From positions 5,087,042 through 5,151,041 of the forward strand of contig JAPNXP010000010.1 of the NCBI GenBank assembly GCA_028753945.1: DNA of 64,000 nucleotides, read 5' to 3'. Positions within the stretch are counted from its first letter, which is position 1, and each line of letters begins with the position of its first letter. This DNA is from Hexactinellida sp. DTS-2022. Lineage: Eukaryota; Porifera; Hexactinellida. A program made the position numbers and the translations under genes. Below the pieces are notes generated by a model. The model did no database searches. It had not been told where the DNA came from and saw only the letters and a program-made list of their open reading frames with translations. Shown in pieces: positions 1 through 13,600 of the stretch.

Positions 1-55
1 ATTGCGGGCCGAGGGCCGGGCCGCGGTTAGAAATTTCGGCCCGCGTACAACTCTG
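1..55. mobile_element. Right end of a hAT-like MITE cut by the window edge
   Basis: GGGCC/GGCCC motifs are packed into the first 40 bases and the block ends in ACAACTCTG, the reverse complement of a CAGAG terminus. This is the style of the complete hAT-like elements elsewhere in the window. The left end and its target duplication lie outside, so the call is by analogy. Confidence 0.35.
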
Positions 56-102
56 GTATAGTGGACCAATACTAATCATACTACTTTGGTATATTATTAT
101 TA

Positions 103-330
103 CTAGCGCGCTTCGCTTGCTAGGTCGCTTCGCAGCAGAACACAACCACACACCAACCGCTTTGCGGTTGGTGTGTGGTTTATATATACTTCTAACTTTG
201 ATTATAAAGCGTAAATAAACCTAAATAGTCAAATTAACAATGTGAAATTTAGTGATTACGTCATCATGCAATAATGAGTAAGCATATCGGCAACCTGGTA
301 TGACCAACGTGTCCCTGTCATTTCTGGTGT
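103..330 (-). mobile_element. Helitron-like terminal repeat, copy 1
   Basis: On the minus strand the block ends in CTAG next to a T, with a GC-rich near-palindrome (AGCAAGCGAAGCGCGCTAG) just inside, as at a Helitron 3' end. A strong hairpin lies at about 150-180 (CACACACCAACCG then CGGTTGGTGTGTG). The same roughly 220-bp block recurs at 26556-26775. I did not find the 5' TC end, so the full length is unknown. Confidence 0.4.
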
Positions 331-1080
331 GACAAACATGTCCGTATGCTGCCCTTTTTTTTACATTGTCTGGACATTATGAATATTGCTGGACATTATG
401 CAAATTGTCTGGTTGGTATGATGGCATTATGCAAATTGCTACAAAAACCAGCATTTTGCATATTGCCTGGGCATTATGCAAAAATGCCCAATTCGCATAT
501 TGACCATAACATATTTATATGATTAAATCTCGATTTGTTTTTGCTGTTTACACAAATAGGTAAACAAATTAACGAAAATTCAAACCAAGTTAGAAGTTAT
601 TTTTCAACGGGTAATATAGGTAAACAAGTATGTTGAACACGGATTTCGCATTTTTAAATTTCTGATATGAAAAACAAGTTTAAACTATGGAAATCTTATA
701 AAGGGATGTATATAACGTCCCTTTCTACCATTTTCCATGGCAGAAAGAGTGAGGAGTAAGGCCGCACAGCGGTCGTTGACGTGAGGTGTGTAGCACCTAT
801 CCGTCGCAAAGCGACCGAGACCGAAGGGCTCGTACATATATAAAGATTAATTGTGTTTTAATAGTATAATTTCAAAACCTCATAGTAATGTTACAAACCG
901 CTAGGCCGCTATTACTAGATTTGTATTATTAAATACTGGATTATGGTTGGATAATTTCATAACTTAAAGGCTTTGATTAAAAGATTAATGCAACAGAGTA
1001 TTCGGGGGGAGAGCTGGCCCCAGTGCAATAGGTCCGCTAGACTATGATACCGGAAGATTCCACAGTTGAGTATTCACATC
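331..1080. other. Repeat-derived spacer
   Basis: No credible coding sequence. It contains tandem-like 'GGACATTATG..AAATTGCT' units (about 370-490), a segment at about 520-740 related to ones at 5050-5240, 5620-5790 and 26080-26290 (AAACAAC and TTTACCTAT motifs), and a GC-rich patch at about 755-830 sharing words with 24170-24210 and 26000-26045. Confidence 0.5.
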
Positions 1081-1125
1081 CAGGCAGTACGACTGGTAGC
1101 ATATAGGAGAACGAGGACTGTTGTA

Positions 1126-1310
1126 TGACGGTTTACTTACCTCAATTACTATGACTAATTATCTAGGGATGTTTTTTATCCATGACGGTTTACTTACTTC
1201 AATTACTATGACTAATTATCTAGGGATGTTTTTTATCCATGACGGTTTACTTACCTCAATTACTATGACTAATTATCTAGGGATGTTTTTTATCCATGAC
1301 GGTTTACTTA
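1126..1310. repeat. 57-bp tandem repeat, three units plus a partial
   Basis: Units begin with TGACGGTTTACTTAC at 1126, 1183, 1240 and 1297, an exact 57-bp spacing. Because 57 is a multiple of 3, the array reads as an open frame with a 19-residue repeat. That frame is a by-product and is not listed as a gene. The unit derives from the inverted end of the surrounding MULE, whose other arm has one copy (near 3925-3940). Confidence 0.9.
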
Positions 1311-1594
1311 CCGCATTTGCTATGGCTTCACACTTTATACTTCTAATTTACTATCATAATTTGACATTGCATTTATTAATTTCTATATAAGCTTAGATAT
1401 TTTGGGCCTAAGGACATTTTCCAATTAGAATTTGAGATGTGAATCCTTATAAGTGTAGATGTGTAATAGGAGGGATACCGACAATTCGTAACACGACAAT
1501 TCGTAACATTAGATATATCTGATTACTCATTCTATTACTTAATTTAAATAGTTAGTACTTTATTATTAAGTAGTATAATATAGTGGAAAATAAA

Positions 1595-3617
1595 TTAGTC
1601 AGATCCAATACTAAAGTGGTACGATACTCCTCTTATAAATTCCATTCTGGGGCGGTGCGAATAACTAAGAATTAGATTTTTCAGGGCTTCTCCATTATCT
1701 TTGACTGCTTTCCGTTTTACTGGTTGGTCCCAGCAAGGTACTTGGCTTGCCTCACTTCTACTAATCCTTGTTACCTCTTGAGTGCAGAAATAAATTTCCA
1801 AATAGTGGGATGGTGGCAACCAGTGTTGTAAATCAAATCAAATATTTCAAATATTTGATTTGATTTGATTTGATTTAAGAGAATTTGAATTCTCAAATGA
1901 TTTGATTTGATTTGATTTGAAATTATTTGAATCCTCAAATGATTTGATTTGATTTGATTTAAAAATATTTGAATTCTCAAATGATTTGATTTGATTTGAT
2001 TTGATTTGAAATTATTTCAAATCATTTTCAAATCATTTTCGAATCATTTTTCCAATCATTTTCAGATCATTTTCAAATAATATTCGGTAAATCATTTTCA
2101 AATCGTTTCCAAATCGCTTTAGTATAATTTCACTTCATTTTCCATTCAATTTCAAATATATAAGATCATTTTCAAAATTTCTATACGTTTTGACAGTGAT
2201 TCAGAAATGATTTGAAAGTTTCAAATATTTCAAATATTTGATTTGATTTGATTTGAAATTATTTGAAATTTCAAATATTTGATTTGATTTGATTTGAAAT
2301 GATTTGAAATCTCAAATGATTTGAAATGATTTGATTTGAAATAATTTTAAATCTAAAATGATTTGATTTGATTTGATTTGAGAAAAAAAAAATGATTTAT
2401 TTACAACCCTGGTGGCAACCCACAGTGCAATTAAAGCTCCGGTGCCATGCTTCCACCGCATTTGTTGTTCGAGGGATCCCTAGGACTGTATCAAAATGGT
2501 AGTTCCATATATCAATTGGAAACAATGGCTGTTGGTATGCCCCACCAGGTAACCTTCGTCCTATATAGGTCCTCTCGAAGTACTCAATTAATTGATCCGC
2601 CTGAGGAGTAGGGAGCTGGGATACCACTTCAGCAAACAGGCTGGGGACTTCGAAAGGATCTGCAAATGCCAGAGATGCTATCATTCTAATACTTATAGCG
2701 AAATCTTGATCATTCGAATATAGTGTCTGCACCCTAATGCTTGGACTTTCCGCCATATATTCTGGATGAGATGAAAAAAGCATTCTTTAACAGTAGAGTT
2801 AGGCCATGTCTGCTGAAAACTGTTAATAGCAGCCTTCTCAAAGTCCATCAGCATATCTTTTGGGTGGGCTTGCGGACAAAGAAGCTGCACCTGTTGCCAC
2901 ATTCTTTTATATGTTGCTTCCGATTTGTTGGGGAGTAAAATAAAAATACTTGGCAACAAATGGCCATCTTTCAGCAAATCAGGGCCTCCTCGAAGAGCAT
3001 GTATTACATATACTTGTGTGAAAAGTAGAGGAGCCGTCCTAAAAGTACCATCAGCTAACCATACCCTGGAGAATTGCAACATATCTAGGTTCTTCTGAGT
3101 AGCAAAAATTAGTATCCTCTGGATCTCTGGACCTGATCATATAAGAGAATAAGCTCGTCTTTTGATGTCCGCATAAATTATTTGGTATTATAAGTTGTTC
3201 CAGAGTCGTAGGTTGAACTGGTGCTGTTAGAACACGTTGACGTTGTATAGTACGTTTAAGACTATCCAATTTGGGCAGCTTGGCAGCAATACCCTCATTT
3301 ACTGTTTGGACACATTCACCCACAATATAATGTGAACTATCTTGGGATCCCTTTGCTTTTCTTTTAATATTTATTTTTACTTCACTGCAGCTAATAGCTT
3401 TCTCATCAGGAGGATGTAAGTGTTGGTTTGTTCGTTTCACGATTTCAAATCCTTGTGTGTGTACAATTGCTTTACACAATCCTCGTTGAACACACAGCCA
3501 GTGAGTTGCTTCTCCAATTCTTATATGCTTTCCATAAATGTATTCCCCTTCTATGAGCTTCTCTGCGCCTCTCTGAGATATACTTAGTCTGAAAGACTGA
3601 TGATGAAATTGTGCCAT
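1595..3617 (-). pseudogene. FLYWCH zinc-finger / MULE transposase, broken
   Basis: Read right to left. 3617-3051 encodes an N-terminal FLYWCH-like finger: RGAEKLIEGEYIYGK, then a WLCVQRGLCKA segment, then HLHPP. 3082-2693 carries the MULE DDE core (WLADGTFRTAP, FILLPNKSEATY, DFEKAAINSF, CFFHLIQNIWRKVQ). 2783-2420 and 1819-1595 give the C-terminal part (TTNAVEAWHRSFNCTVGCH). The frame shifts near 3060-3080 and again near 2700-2780, and a 591-bp MITE splits the C-terminus at 1821-2411. The gene is therefore dead as read, although the MULE core is well preserved. In this family the protein cuts and inserts its own element by recognising the terminal repeats; it acts in the nucleus. Family assignment is from motifs alone. 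Confidence 0.8.
1821..2411. mobile_element. hAT-like MITE with ATTTGA array interior
   Basis: Flanked by an exact 8-bp duplication GTGGCAAC (1813-1820 and 2412-2419). Ends are CAGTGTTGTAAATCA and TGATTTATTTACAACCCTG. Nearly all of the 591-bp interior is variants of TTTGATTTGATTTGAAAT in both orientations. It interrupts the MULE transposase C-terminus. The 8-bp duplication and CAG-type ends are hAT hallmarks; no transposase is encoded. Confidence 0.85.
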
Positions 3618-4139
3618 GATGTTGTTTGGAAAATAAAATTACATTGATCACAACAACAACTTTTTTATTTATAGAATTTTACAGAGGTTTATATTAGGCA
3701 CCTCAAAATGTTTTATATAACAGGTTTGTTTACGCAATATACACAATATAGATATCCAAATTAATCAAAAGGATGACATATAGCAGAATTAATAGAATCA
3801 AAATATTTATTATTCTCACGTTACGATTTGTCGTGTTACGAATTGTCGTGTTGCGAATTGTCTGTTACGAATTGTCGGTATCCCGTAATAGGAAGTATAA
3901 AGTGTGAAGCCATAGAAACGAAGGTAAGTAAACCGTCATACAACAGAACACATGGGCTGTACCGTATAGACCATGTCTCCTTCCTATCAAGGTAGACATT
4001 ACCAGTCGTACTGCCGGGTCTGACTCTACCAAGTCTCTCCCCGTGCATCCAGTAGCCACCCTGAAGGTCAGGCAACATAATCATAACAATAACTTTACAG
4101 GGATTACCTAGATGAACGAGCGCAGCGAGCGATAAAAAA

Positions 4140-4630
4140 AATTTCTGGGGTGTTCAGGGATTTTAGCCAATGTACAGGGGAAATCCTAGAATAATTATAT
4201 AACCTCGCTTTGACCCGACTTCTATCTAATTAAACTTAATTTTATCTTTTTCTCAGTATCATTTTAATGTATTCCTACGCCGTTATTTTAATTACCCTTG
4301 CAATAGACGATTTTAATATATCTTTTAGCTATTGATACAGTCCACAGGTTACTAATATATGTAAAGTTATCTGAACAGTGGTATATCTCAAGTTTCTCAA
4401 CCCATAAATTTAGATATTGCTAGTGAAAGGATTTTCAAAATATCTTACACAATTTCAGATATTGACAGCATTTTTGTTTTTCTAATTTTTATGAAACTCT
4501 ATATCCTAGCATTCAACTAGCTTAACATATAAATACATAGGTCGACATTAATTATGCAATCTATTAAACACTAGACAACGATCTAAATTTATATACAAAC
4601 TTGTTAACTATTAATTAAATATATATCTAT
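4140..4630 (+). promoter_or_regulatory. Presumed promoter/5' UTR of the lectin-FN3 gene
   Basis: AT-rich sequence without a credible ORF, directly upstream of the signal-peptide ATG at 4631. A TATA-like ATATAAATA lies near 4529, about 100 bp before the ATG. That word is unremarkable in such AT-rich DNA, so the promoter role is by position only. Confidence 0.3.
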
Positions 4631-7600
4631 ATGGCATTGAAGTTATTAGCCATTATAGCTCTGCTAATTGTGCTGACAAATGGTAAGTTAATGGTAAGTA
4701 CAGTTTTTTACTGTGCTAACTACTGGGAAAGTTCCATTTTTTTAAATATAGCAAGTATATTAGAAAGTAGATTATAAACCTATGTTGCTTAAGTAATTTT
4801 TGTATTACATTTTATTTGAATTCCTTTTAGCTTTTTACTATTTATATAAGGCTTTTAAATGCCATAATTTAATTATACAAGTTTATTTTAAGCACAATAT
4901 TGTTTTGATAATTTAATTACATTTATTTATGTTAGGCTATTATTACAAATAGCTTTGTAGAAATTAAAATACCCCGTTTTTATGCAAAAAATTCCTTTCT
5001 ACTAAATAAAATAACTTTTTATCTATAATACCCGATAGAAACTAGACTCTAGGTTGATTTTGAATTTCATTAATTTGTTTACCTATTTTTGTAAACAACA
5101 ACAATAAATATTAATATTAGAAATTTTTAAATGCGAAATTCGTAATCAGCATAGGTGTTTGTTTACCTATTATAACATTTGGAAATTATTAATATCTCAA
5201 TTATAAATGCGGTCTCTATTCCCCCATCACTTTAATACAATCCGAACAAACACAAACAAACAGACAAACAACAATTGAGTTTTAATTATATAGATTCTAA
5301 TTATACACAAGGTACACTAAGCTGAAGTTTTCTTAAGTTATAATGGAAATTCATTGTGCATCGATTTGTAACCTACAAATTTTCAAATAGTTACACTCAT
5401 AGATGTTGCAAACTCAATTTGTTATAAATATTATATTATTACGAGTAGTCGATCTTGGTCTCTTCGCGACAGCTCACTCGAACGCTACGCGGTCTCGATT
5501 TATTCAATATAATATCGTCATTATCATTTGTTATTTCAAATTAACAACTATAGATATTATCCTATTTTCCAGTAAGAACTAAGAACACTATTCAACGAGT
5601 AATATATTACATCCAAGTTCATTTTGAATTTTCATTAGTTTGTTTACATTTTTTGTGAACAACAACAATGCATATTCATATTAAAATTTCAATAACGAAA
5701 TTTGAGACCAACACATTTGTTTACCTATTATAATTTATGGAATCTAATCTCTATCTCAATTATAAATGTGGTTTCTTGCCTCTATGCTCTTTAATTAATA
5801 CGCCATGGTACAAAGTGTAATTTCTCTTGCTTGTGCCAATTCATGCAAGTGACTCTGGTTAATACAAATTCCCCGGATAATACACATAGATTTCGAAGTT
5901 CCCCTGGTGTTTGTATTAATTTATTAACGTGTGCTCATACAAACTAAGTAATCTTAACCTATTACTTATTTTAACATCTCTATGTAATAGAGACCACTCC
6001 TCTAACATGCGACCTATCTTTCGACGGATCCTGCTACATCTACGTACAAAGCCACATGAACTGGCAAAGGGCAGAGAGCAATTGCGTGCAATGGGGTGGT
6101 CACCTGGTGAGTATACACAGCGAAGAGGAGAACACGCAAGTTAAAAGCATAGCAACAGGTGCAATATGGATTGGTATGGCGGATCTTCAATCTGTGAACG
6201 TCTGGAAATGGAGTGATGGATCCAACATCACGTACAACAATTTCGCCCCAGGAGAATCTATAAATAATGAGGATTGTGTAGTCATATATTATTCTACCTG
6301 GGCCGATCGATACTGTTCGAACAGTTACAGATCTATCTGTAGTAAACATTGTAAGTTAAGTTAATGAATTAAAATAATTGTTAGTCACTTCTGAAAATTT
6401 GTAATAAACAACAAGTATGTATTAAATGTATATTTAATTCGCTAATTGACTGATTTTAAATCCTTGTCAAATAATTTGTCGTATCTAATATAGAAAACAA
6501 TGTTCTTTAAATGTGTTTTTAGTTCCACCTCCCTCGGAGCCACGCGCTCTTGAGCTACTCAGTGCAACCACTACCAGTCTGACTATCCAATGGGAAGCCC
6601 CTATCTCTCACTATAACTCACTCACACATTACACTGTATCTATTATGGGACAGCAGCTGGATACTGTTGTGAGGAACTTTACTATTGTTACTGATAGCGT
6701 CAATGGCCAGACTTACAGGCTGTATGGTCTGGAGGAAGCTAGCTTGTATACAATCTCTGTGTATGCTCACAATAAAGGGGGCGAGGGAAGGCTTGTCACT
6801 ATAGTGAATGTACTAACCCTAGAGGATGGTGAGTTGTTTGTTTGAAGGTTCATTGAAATACATACAGCCATTATCCTCAAATAATGATTCTATCCAAACA
6901 CTAATGAATTCGATAGATAATGGGTGTTTAATTAGAATAAATAATTAATCTATTACAAATGCCAGAAAAACAGTCGCAATATCGCTTTGGCAGATGAAAA
7001 ATCCTAGCTCCATTGACAAAAATCTAAAATTACTGCTGTGCCCTCAACATTTTCTTTTGAAACAAATTTGGCTCCAAAATTGGAATTCAATAGACTCCAT
7101 AAAATGGTATAATATGTTACCTCGTCATTTTGGTTTGAAGAAAATAATAAACAATGAAAATTTTATTAGATGAAATTTTTAAAAACCCTCACAGACAGGA
7201 TGGGAGTGTGCTTCTTCTGGTTGCACGTGCTGAACCCAATGTTTACTTTAACTAGAATTTCAATATTTAAATTACATTTCATCTTAGTTTAATATAATTT
7301 AATTAATGCTTGAATTGTGAAGACTTCAAATGTTTAATTAATTAAAGATTAATTATTACAAATATAAATGGAAGCACGTGTAGTATTTACGTTACTATTT
7401 TAAATAATAGAATTGACCCAGGAAATTCTATATCTCCTGTCTAAGTTTGAAATCTCTACCACCAATGGTCTAGTTAGCAATCGCGTACGGCCGGCCGGCA
7501 GGAAGTCCGACAGAACAATTTCAATACTGTGCTCTTATAGTATAATACTATAGTAGAACCCTACTAATAACGTCTTTTAATAGAAGAAGCACACTAAAAA

Positions 7601-10600
7601 TAACGAACACATGTTTCGATTTAGCTCACTCGTGACCTTCGATATATAAGGCCTGAGTGCTAAGCGAAAATTTGTGTACCATGGATTACTTAAAGTGCAT
7701 TGAAAAATGGAGAATTGTTCTTTATCCCAATAATTAGCAATGATAGAGCTGAAAAGTGTATTATAACTATATAGGAATATGGTACCCAGGTATACATAGC
7801 ACTCTCCAGAATTGTGATATGTCATCATCTGATGACGTAATGGTAATTTTGGTTGCGAATTATCTTGTTTTTCTAGCATACTTTTAACATAGTTAAACGC
7901 GTTATAAATGTTCAAAATTGGAACATGGTTATACCCATAACTAGTTGAAAAAAATATATCGAAATTATAAATGGAATGTTGACACATTCCTCGGTTGCCA
8001 TGGAAATGTATATTTCCTAAAATGTGTCATAACTCAAAAACTATGAATGTTATGTAAACTAGGCTTCAATCATCTTTGAGATAGTGAGTCATTACCTAAT
8101 AATGAATTAAGTGTTAATTATGTCATGATCTCAAAAGTTATTGAAGTTAGGCATATAAAATGTATTATCAATGAATAGGAAGTTACCTATTCCGGACAGA
8201 TCAGTACCAGCCTAGTTTACATAACATTCATAGTTTTTGAGTTATGACACATTTTAGGAAATATACATTTCCATGGCAACCGAGGAATGTGTCAACATTC
8301 CATTTATAATTTCGATATATTTTTTTCAACTAGTTATGGGTATAACCATGTTCCAATTTTGAACATTTATAACGCGTTTAACTATGTTAAAAGTATGCTA
8401 GAAAAACAAGATAATTCGCAACCAAAATTACCATTACGTCATCAGATGATGACATATCACAATTCTGGAGAGTGCTATGTATACCTGGGTACCATATTCT
8501 TATATAGTTATAATACACTTTTCAGCTCTATCATTGCTAATTATTGGGATAAAGAACAATTCTCCATTTTTCAATGCACTTTAAGTAATCCATGGTTCAA
8601 ACCAGCACTCAGGCCTTATATATCGAAGGTCACGGCTCACTTAATTCAGAGTTATTCAAGTTTCAGTCGAATGTAATAGGTGATTAGTTAACATTTTTAT
8701 GTGCGTGTTGGGTGTTCACCCAACACCAACCAAGCCATTCGAAATATATAATTCACAAAATTGTAAAACACATTTTATTGACGATGTCATCATCACCTAA
8801 AGGTGTCAAGACACACTTGTATAAGTGTTACGTGGCATAAGGACCAATTGATAAATTGAAAGTTTGTTTCTATTTTATATCATATCTGAGATTAATGAAA
8901 TTTAGGTAATTATTATAAATGTTTAATTAATTATAAATATTTTAACATCATTATTATGTACAGCAAAATAAATTAAGTTCAATTATTTGAAATAATTATT
9001 AATTGAAATTGAAATTCACTATAATATTTGAATTCAGCGCACTCGATAACCCCAATAATCTAATCGGAACAATCTCTACGGTATAAGTTAATTAAACACA
9101 GAGCGAATTAATAATGTCAGTGTATCCATTGTGCATGAATATTCACGCAGAGTAAATATAATAACATAATCTGTTGTTGTTATGGTATGTAAAATTTTGG
9201 TTTTCAATTAGAAAATAGAAGGCTACTCGAATTCACAAGTTAAATCAATATAATTATTACAAGTTGAAACAATGGAATTAGATTTAACAGTTTACTTATT
9301 CTGAAATGTGAGGAAATAGAGGAGGTTGGCACCCTAATTATGGCCTAAACCTAGACCAAATTGAACATTTGTAATTTACCTAAAGGTGTAGAATTCAATT
9401 CTCTATCCAATTATGTAAATTTTATCATGCTCACTATTAATTATTTCACGTTATGAGCCATAATTAGATTATTTACTTAGGTGTTAAAATTCTTTGAACA
9501 AAAATCGCATCTACATGCAAAATTTCAGCCCTTAATGTATAAAAGTGTGGCCAGGGCACCGTCTACGGAGAAAAAATATACAATAAAGGCAGTGATTTCA
9601 ATACTGGGCCACTATACTATAGTATAGTCGGCCGTCGGCACAATAACAATATTAAAAATATAATAAAGGCAGTCATTTCAATACTGGGCCACTATAATAT
9701 AGTATAGTCGGCACAGTAAAAATCCAAAATTGCAGCCTGTGCCGACGCATTTTCCTTTGGAAGGGAAATACTTTCGGCACAGGCTGCAATTTGAGATTTT
9801 TTTTCGCCATATCATGAACGCCTCATGGTGTTTTGACTCATTTGACAAGTTGTAAGGGACAAAGGAACGATTGATGAATTCGAAGTTTGTTTCTATCTTT
9901 AACCATCTTGAGTTTAACGCCATTCATTAATTATGCATTGATAATATTATTAGGTAATTATTTTAGCAATGTTATCCATGGTGAGTGAGTTAAGTCAACA
10001 AATTCCTTATATTATATTATTTTATTTAATCCATTGTATAGTAATACTACAATTAAATAGAAGCTTGCTGGAATTTATAAGTTAAATCAATAAATTTATC
10101 GCAAGTTGAAGCAATAGTAAAGATTTAACAAGTTAAATCAATATAATTATCGAAAATTGAAACAATAGAATTAGATTTAACAGTTTTACTGAAATTGAAG
10201 TGTGAGTAAACAAAGGAATTTCAACCCCCATTTATGGTATGAATTAAACCCATTATTATAATATTTCTTCTCCATCAGACGCAGAATTCTATGATGAATC
10301 CAATGGTGAAATATAAATTGGGGGTTTAGTAAAATATTTTTACTGTGCCGACTATACTATAGTATAGTGGCCCAGTATTGATTTTAGTTATGGACCATAC
10401 AAATTTTGAAAGGTGTTAAAAATGTGTCCAAAATTAGTTAATCAAAAATCGTAACCCCAGGTGCAAATTAGACGGTCACTTCGCACCTACATGCCAAGTT
10501 TCAGTTCATCAATTATTTAGCTAAAAAAATTTGAATAAAGGGTGAGATTAGAACTGGGCCACTATACTATAGTAGAGTCGGCACAGTAAAAATCGACAAT

Positions 10601-13600
10601 ACAAATGACGGAAATTTATGTAGCAAATCTTTTGAGTGTATTATTAATATAACTTCTTATATACACAGTACCGTATCATAACATTCCTGTCCCTAGCCCC
10701 TAGCACTGCTCCTACGCTAACGGGCGCATTCTCTTCGCCTACACAGATACAGCTGACCTGGTCTGCCCCCCCCTTGGCAGACCGTAACGGCATTCTCACT
10801 AACTACTCCATCAGCTACAGCGGGAGTCTGCTGGACACCAGCACTCGAGTTGTTGTCAGAGACGCGTCGCTGCCTCGCTTGCTGATACTAACAGGCCTGG
10901 AGGAATACACACAGTACTTAGTTAGGATCAGTGTAAGCACTCGGGTGGGAGCTAGCCCTGCTGGCACCTCGCTAATCACCACGGCAGCAGATGGTGAGCT
11001 TTGGAATTCTATAATTAATACTGTGGAACTCGGAAATAACGTACTTTACAGTGCACATTGTAAGCCGATAAGTTTGACTGCCATAAGACTGTTCAAATCG
11101 CATTTTGCCTCCATTTGTAAAATTGATCGGCCATTAAGTCATTCTGTTCGGTAGAATATTGTACTTCAAGGATTGTAAAACATTAAGTAATATTTCATCT
11201 AGTAGCAGTAAATATACTGCACAACTTAAGACAGGTTTCAGCATTATTAGGTCCAATTCACTAATTATAAGCATGTCCTCACTTCATTACGAGGGTAGCC
11301 ATTGGTTCTTCCATTTGAATTTATTGCTTTGGATTCATATCGTGCACTCTTCTTTACCTGTAAATAAGTGATTCATTGCATTACACACCCCTCACAGCTC
11401 CCAGTGCTGCGGTCACTAACCACACAGTAACAACGCTAACCTCCACTCAGCTGTTTGTCACCTGGAGCCCTCCTCCTCTCCGCGACAGGAACGGCATTCT
11501 CAGCTACAAGATAAGCTACCGGGCATCGGGCACCTCTAGCTACACCACAGGGGGCGTGACCGCCACGGTCTCATTCTCCCTCAGCGGTCTGGAGGAGGGG
11601 TATACTTATGACGTCATGGTTACAGCTGTGTCTATCGGAAAGGAGGGACCTCCCTCTGTGGTGTCTGCCACAACTCTAACGGACGGTGAGTCATTATCTC
11701 TACTGTCATATAATTAAGCGAAATTTAGACAAGTCATGTACTACTGTCATATGTCATAAATAGACATTATAATTCAATATATCTGCATTGTAATGTGCCT
11801 TATTGGTAGTACCTACCTATCCAATGTCTGCACGTACAAATTAGGGTGAAAATCCCTCGTTTATGTTAGCCAATATATGTATAGATACTATAGCACGTGG
11901 TATCTAGTTGAACCGCTTTTCAGATTAGTGACTATATTTACAATTATATCAGGCTTTGTCATTTAACGGCCAACAATATACAAACTCAGCTTCGTCAAGG
12001 TGAATGTTTTATGTTAAAAATGACCTTCCTAATGACTGAAAATTGCATTAGAAAAGGTGCCGTCCATATTTATTCTATCCATGTATATTACTTGCAAATA
12101 CAGTTTGTTATACGGAGTATCTGATCATTTCCTTGCATAGTGCCCGCCTTGTCTGCGCAGAACTTCGCTCTATCGAGCAGCACAAAGCGGAGTCTGACGG
12201 TGGCGTGGGACCCTCCCAATGCAGAGGACCACAACGGAGTGCTCACCAGATACGTGCTGGTGTACGCAGGGGCTGAGTTGGATCAGCTGGAGCGTTTGGT
12301 GTCGCTTAACACCTCTGATAGCGGGTTCACCACCTCGTACACTGCTGATAACCTGGAAGAGGACACTGCTTACTCATTCTCTATCATAGCCTACACTGTA
12401 GTCGGATCAGGCCCCGCGCTCACGATAACTGAGCTCAAGACGCAACCGGACGGTATGTTATACTCACTCGACTCACATGTTTAAGGTATCATAGTCATAC
12501 TAAAGTACAAATTAAGTCTTTTTTCCCATAGCAATTAGGTGCAGTCCAACGTTACATAACGCAATATTTCCAAAATTAGAGACACCCTCATCTAACGCTT
12601 TTTGACCATTAGTTATAAAAAACGAAGGTCTGACATCCCCCTTCCTTATATCTGACATACAAGTAGTTGCAATTAGAGTAATTTAATTGCAGTAGAGTAG
12701 ACTCCGTTTAATAGAGCCACTTTGGTCAATAATCCACAGGATAAACGGAAAGGAAATACTGTTTTGCTTGGAATATTCAATTAATTGTTTAGTCTACCAT
12801 TGACATACTATATTGCAGTTCATTGTGCCCTCTCTATTAATATGAATACCCTACAGCCCCCAGTGCAGCTCCCAAAGACATTTCCCTGGTCGCTGTCTCC
12901 GCTAACAGCATTCGAGTCACCTTCTCTCAGATAGCCCTCATAGACCGTAACGGACCCATATCCCACTACACTGTGTACTACAGAGGCACCAGACTGCAGC
13001 CCGAGTTAAAGCAGATCATCCTAGTCTCTGCCGAGTCGGAACAGCTGATCGAGTGGCTGGAAGAGGACAGCGAGTATTCCGTGTCTGTATCGGGTTCTAC
13101 GCAAGTCGGGGAAGGGCCTACGAGCACCGCAGTTAATGTGACTACATTCACTAGCAGTAAGTACCCTTACCTGTTGGAATTGATACATTATATAATTATA
13201 GAACCATGTGAAGTTACATACAGTTGAGTTTGCTTATTAGCAACTCCACTGTTAGCAATATTGCTTTATTAGCAACCTATTTTTGGGTCCCAAGCGTGAT
13301 ACGTACATACTTATGTATAACACACCTTTTCATTGTAAAAACCCAACATGTCGAAATTTGGATGTGAATACATTCGAAAAAGTGTTGGCCAATATATAAA
13401 GTTCGCTTATTATGAAAACATAATTTTTAGTCTTATGATTGTTCATATACAAATAGCTGACTGTATTGTATGTTGTATTTTCCTAATATGAGTTCATTAA
13501 TACCGTATCCCTCTGCAGCCCCCTCGGCCCCGGTCTCTGGCCTGAATGCCACTACCCTGAGCGCTGGCTCCATACTGGTGGAGTGGGACGAGCTGCTGTA

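Larger units (their letters stand above)
1082..4090. mobile_element. Decayed MULE (Mutator-like) DNA transposon with long inverted ends
   Basis: Inverted similarity joins the left flank (GGCAGTACGACTGGTA near 1083; TGACGGTTTACTTACC near 1126; GACAATTCGTAACACGACAA near 1477) with the right flank (the same words reversed near 3829-4015). Between them lies a minus-strand FLYWCH/MULE-type transposase. Outer limits are approximate because the ends have decayed and I could not define the 9-10 bp target duplication usual for MULEs. The left arm was expanded by a 57-bp tandem repeat, and a hAT-like MITE landed in the transposase. Confidence 0.65.

Noticed and set aside
6014..6349. 111-codon minus-strand ORF
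   Set aside because: Shadow of the C-type lectin exon.
7577..8676. Mirror-image ORFs of 136 and 129 codons (and 74-codon pair at 24540-25671)
   Set aside because: They exist because the DNA is palindromic; no known domain, no start context, and the third copy of the repeat is broken.
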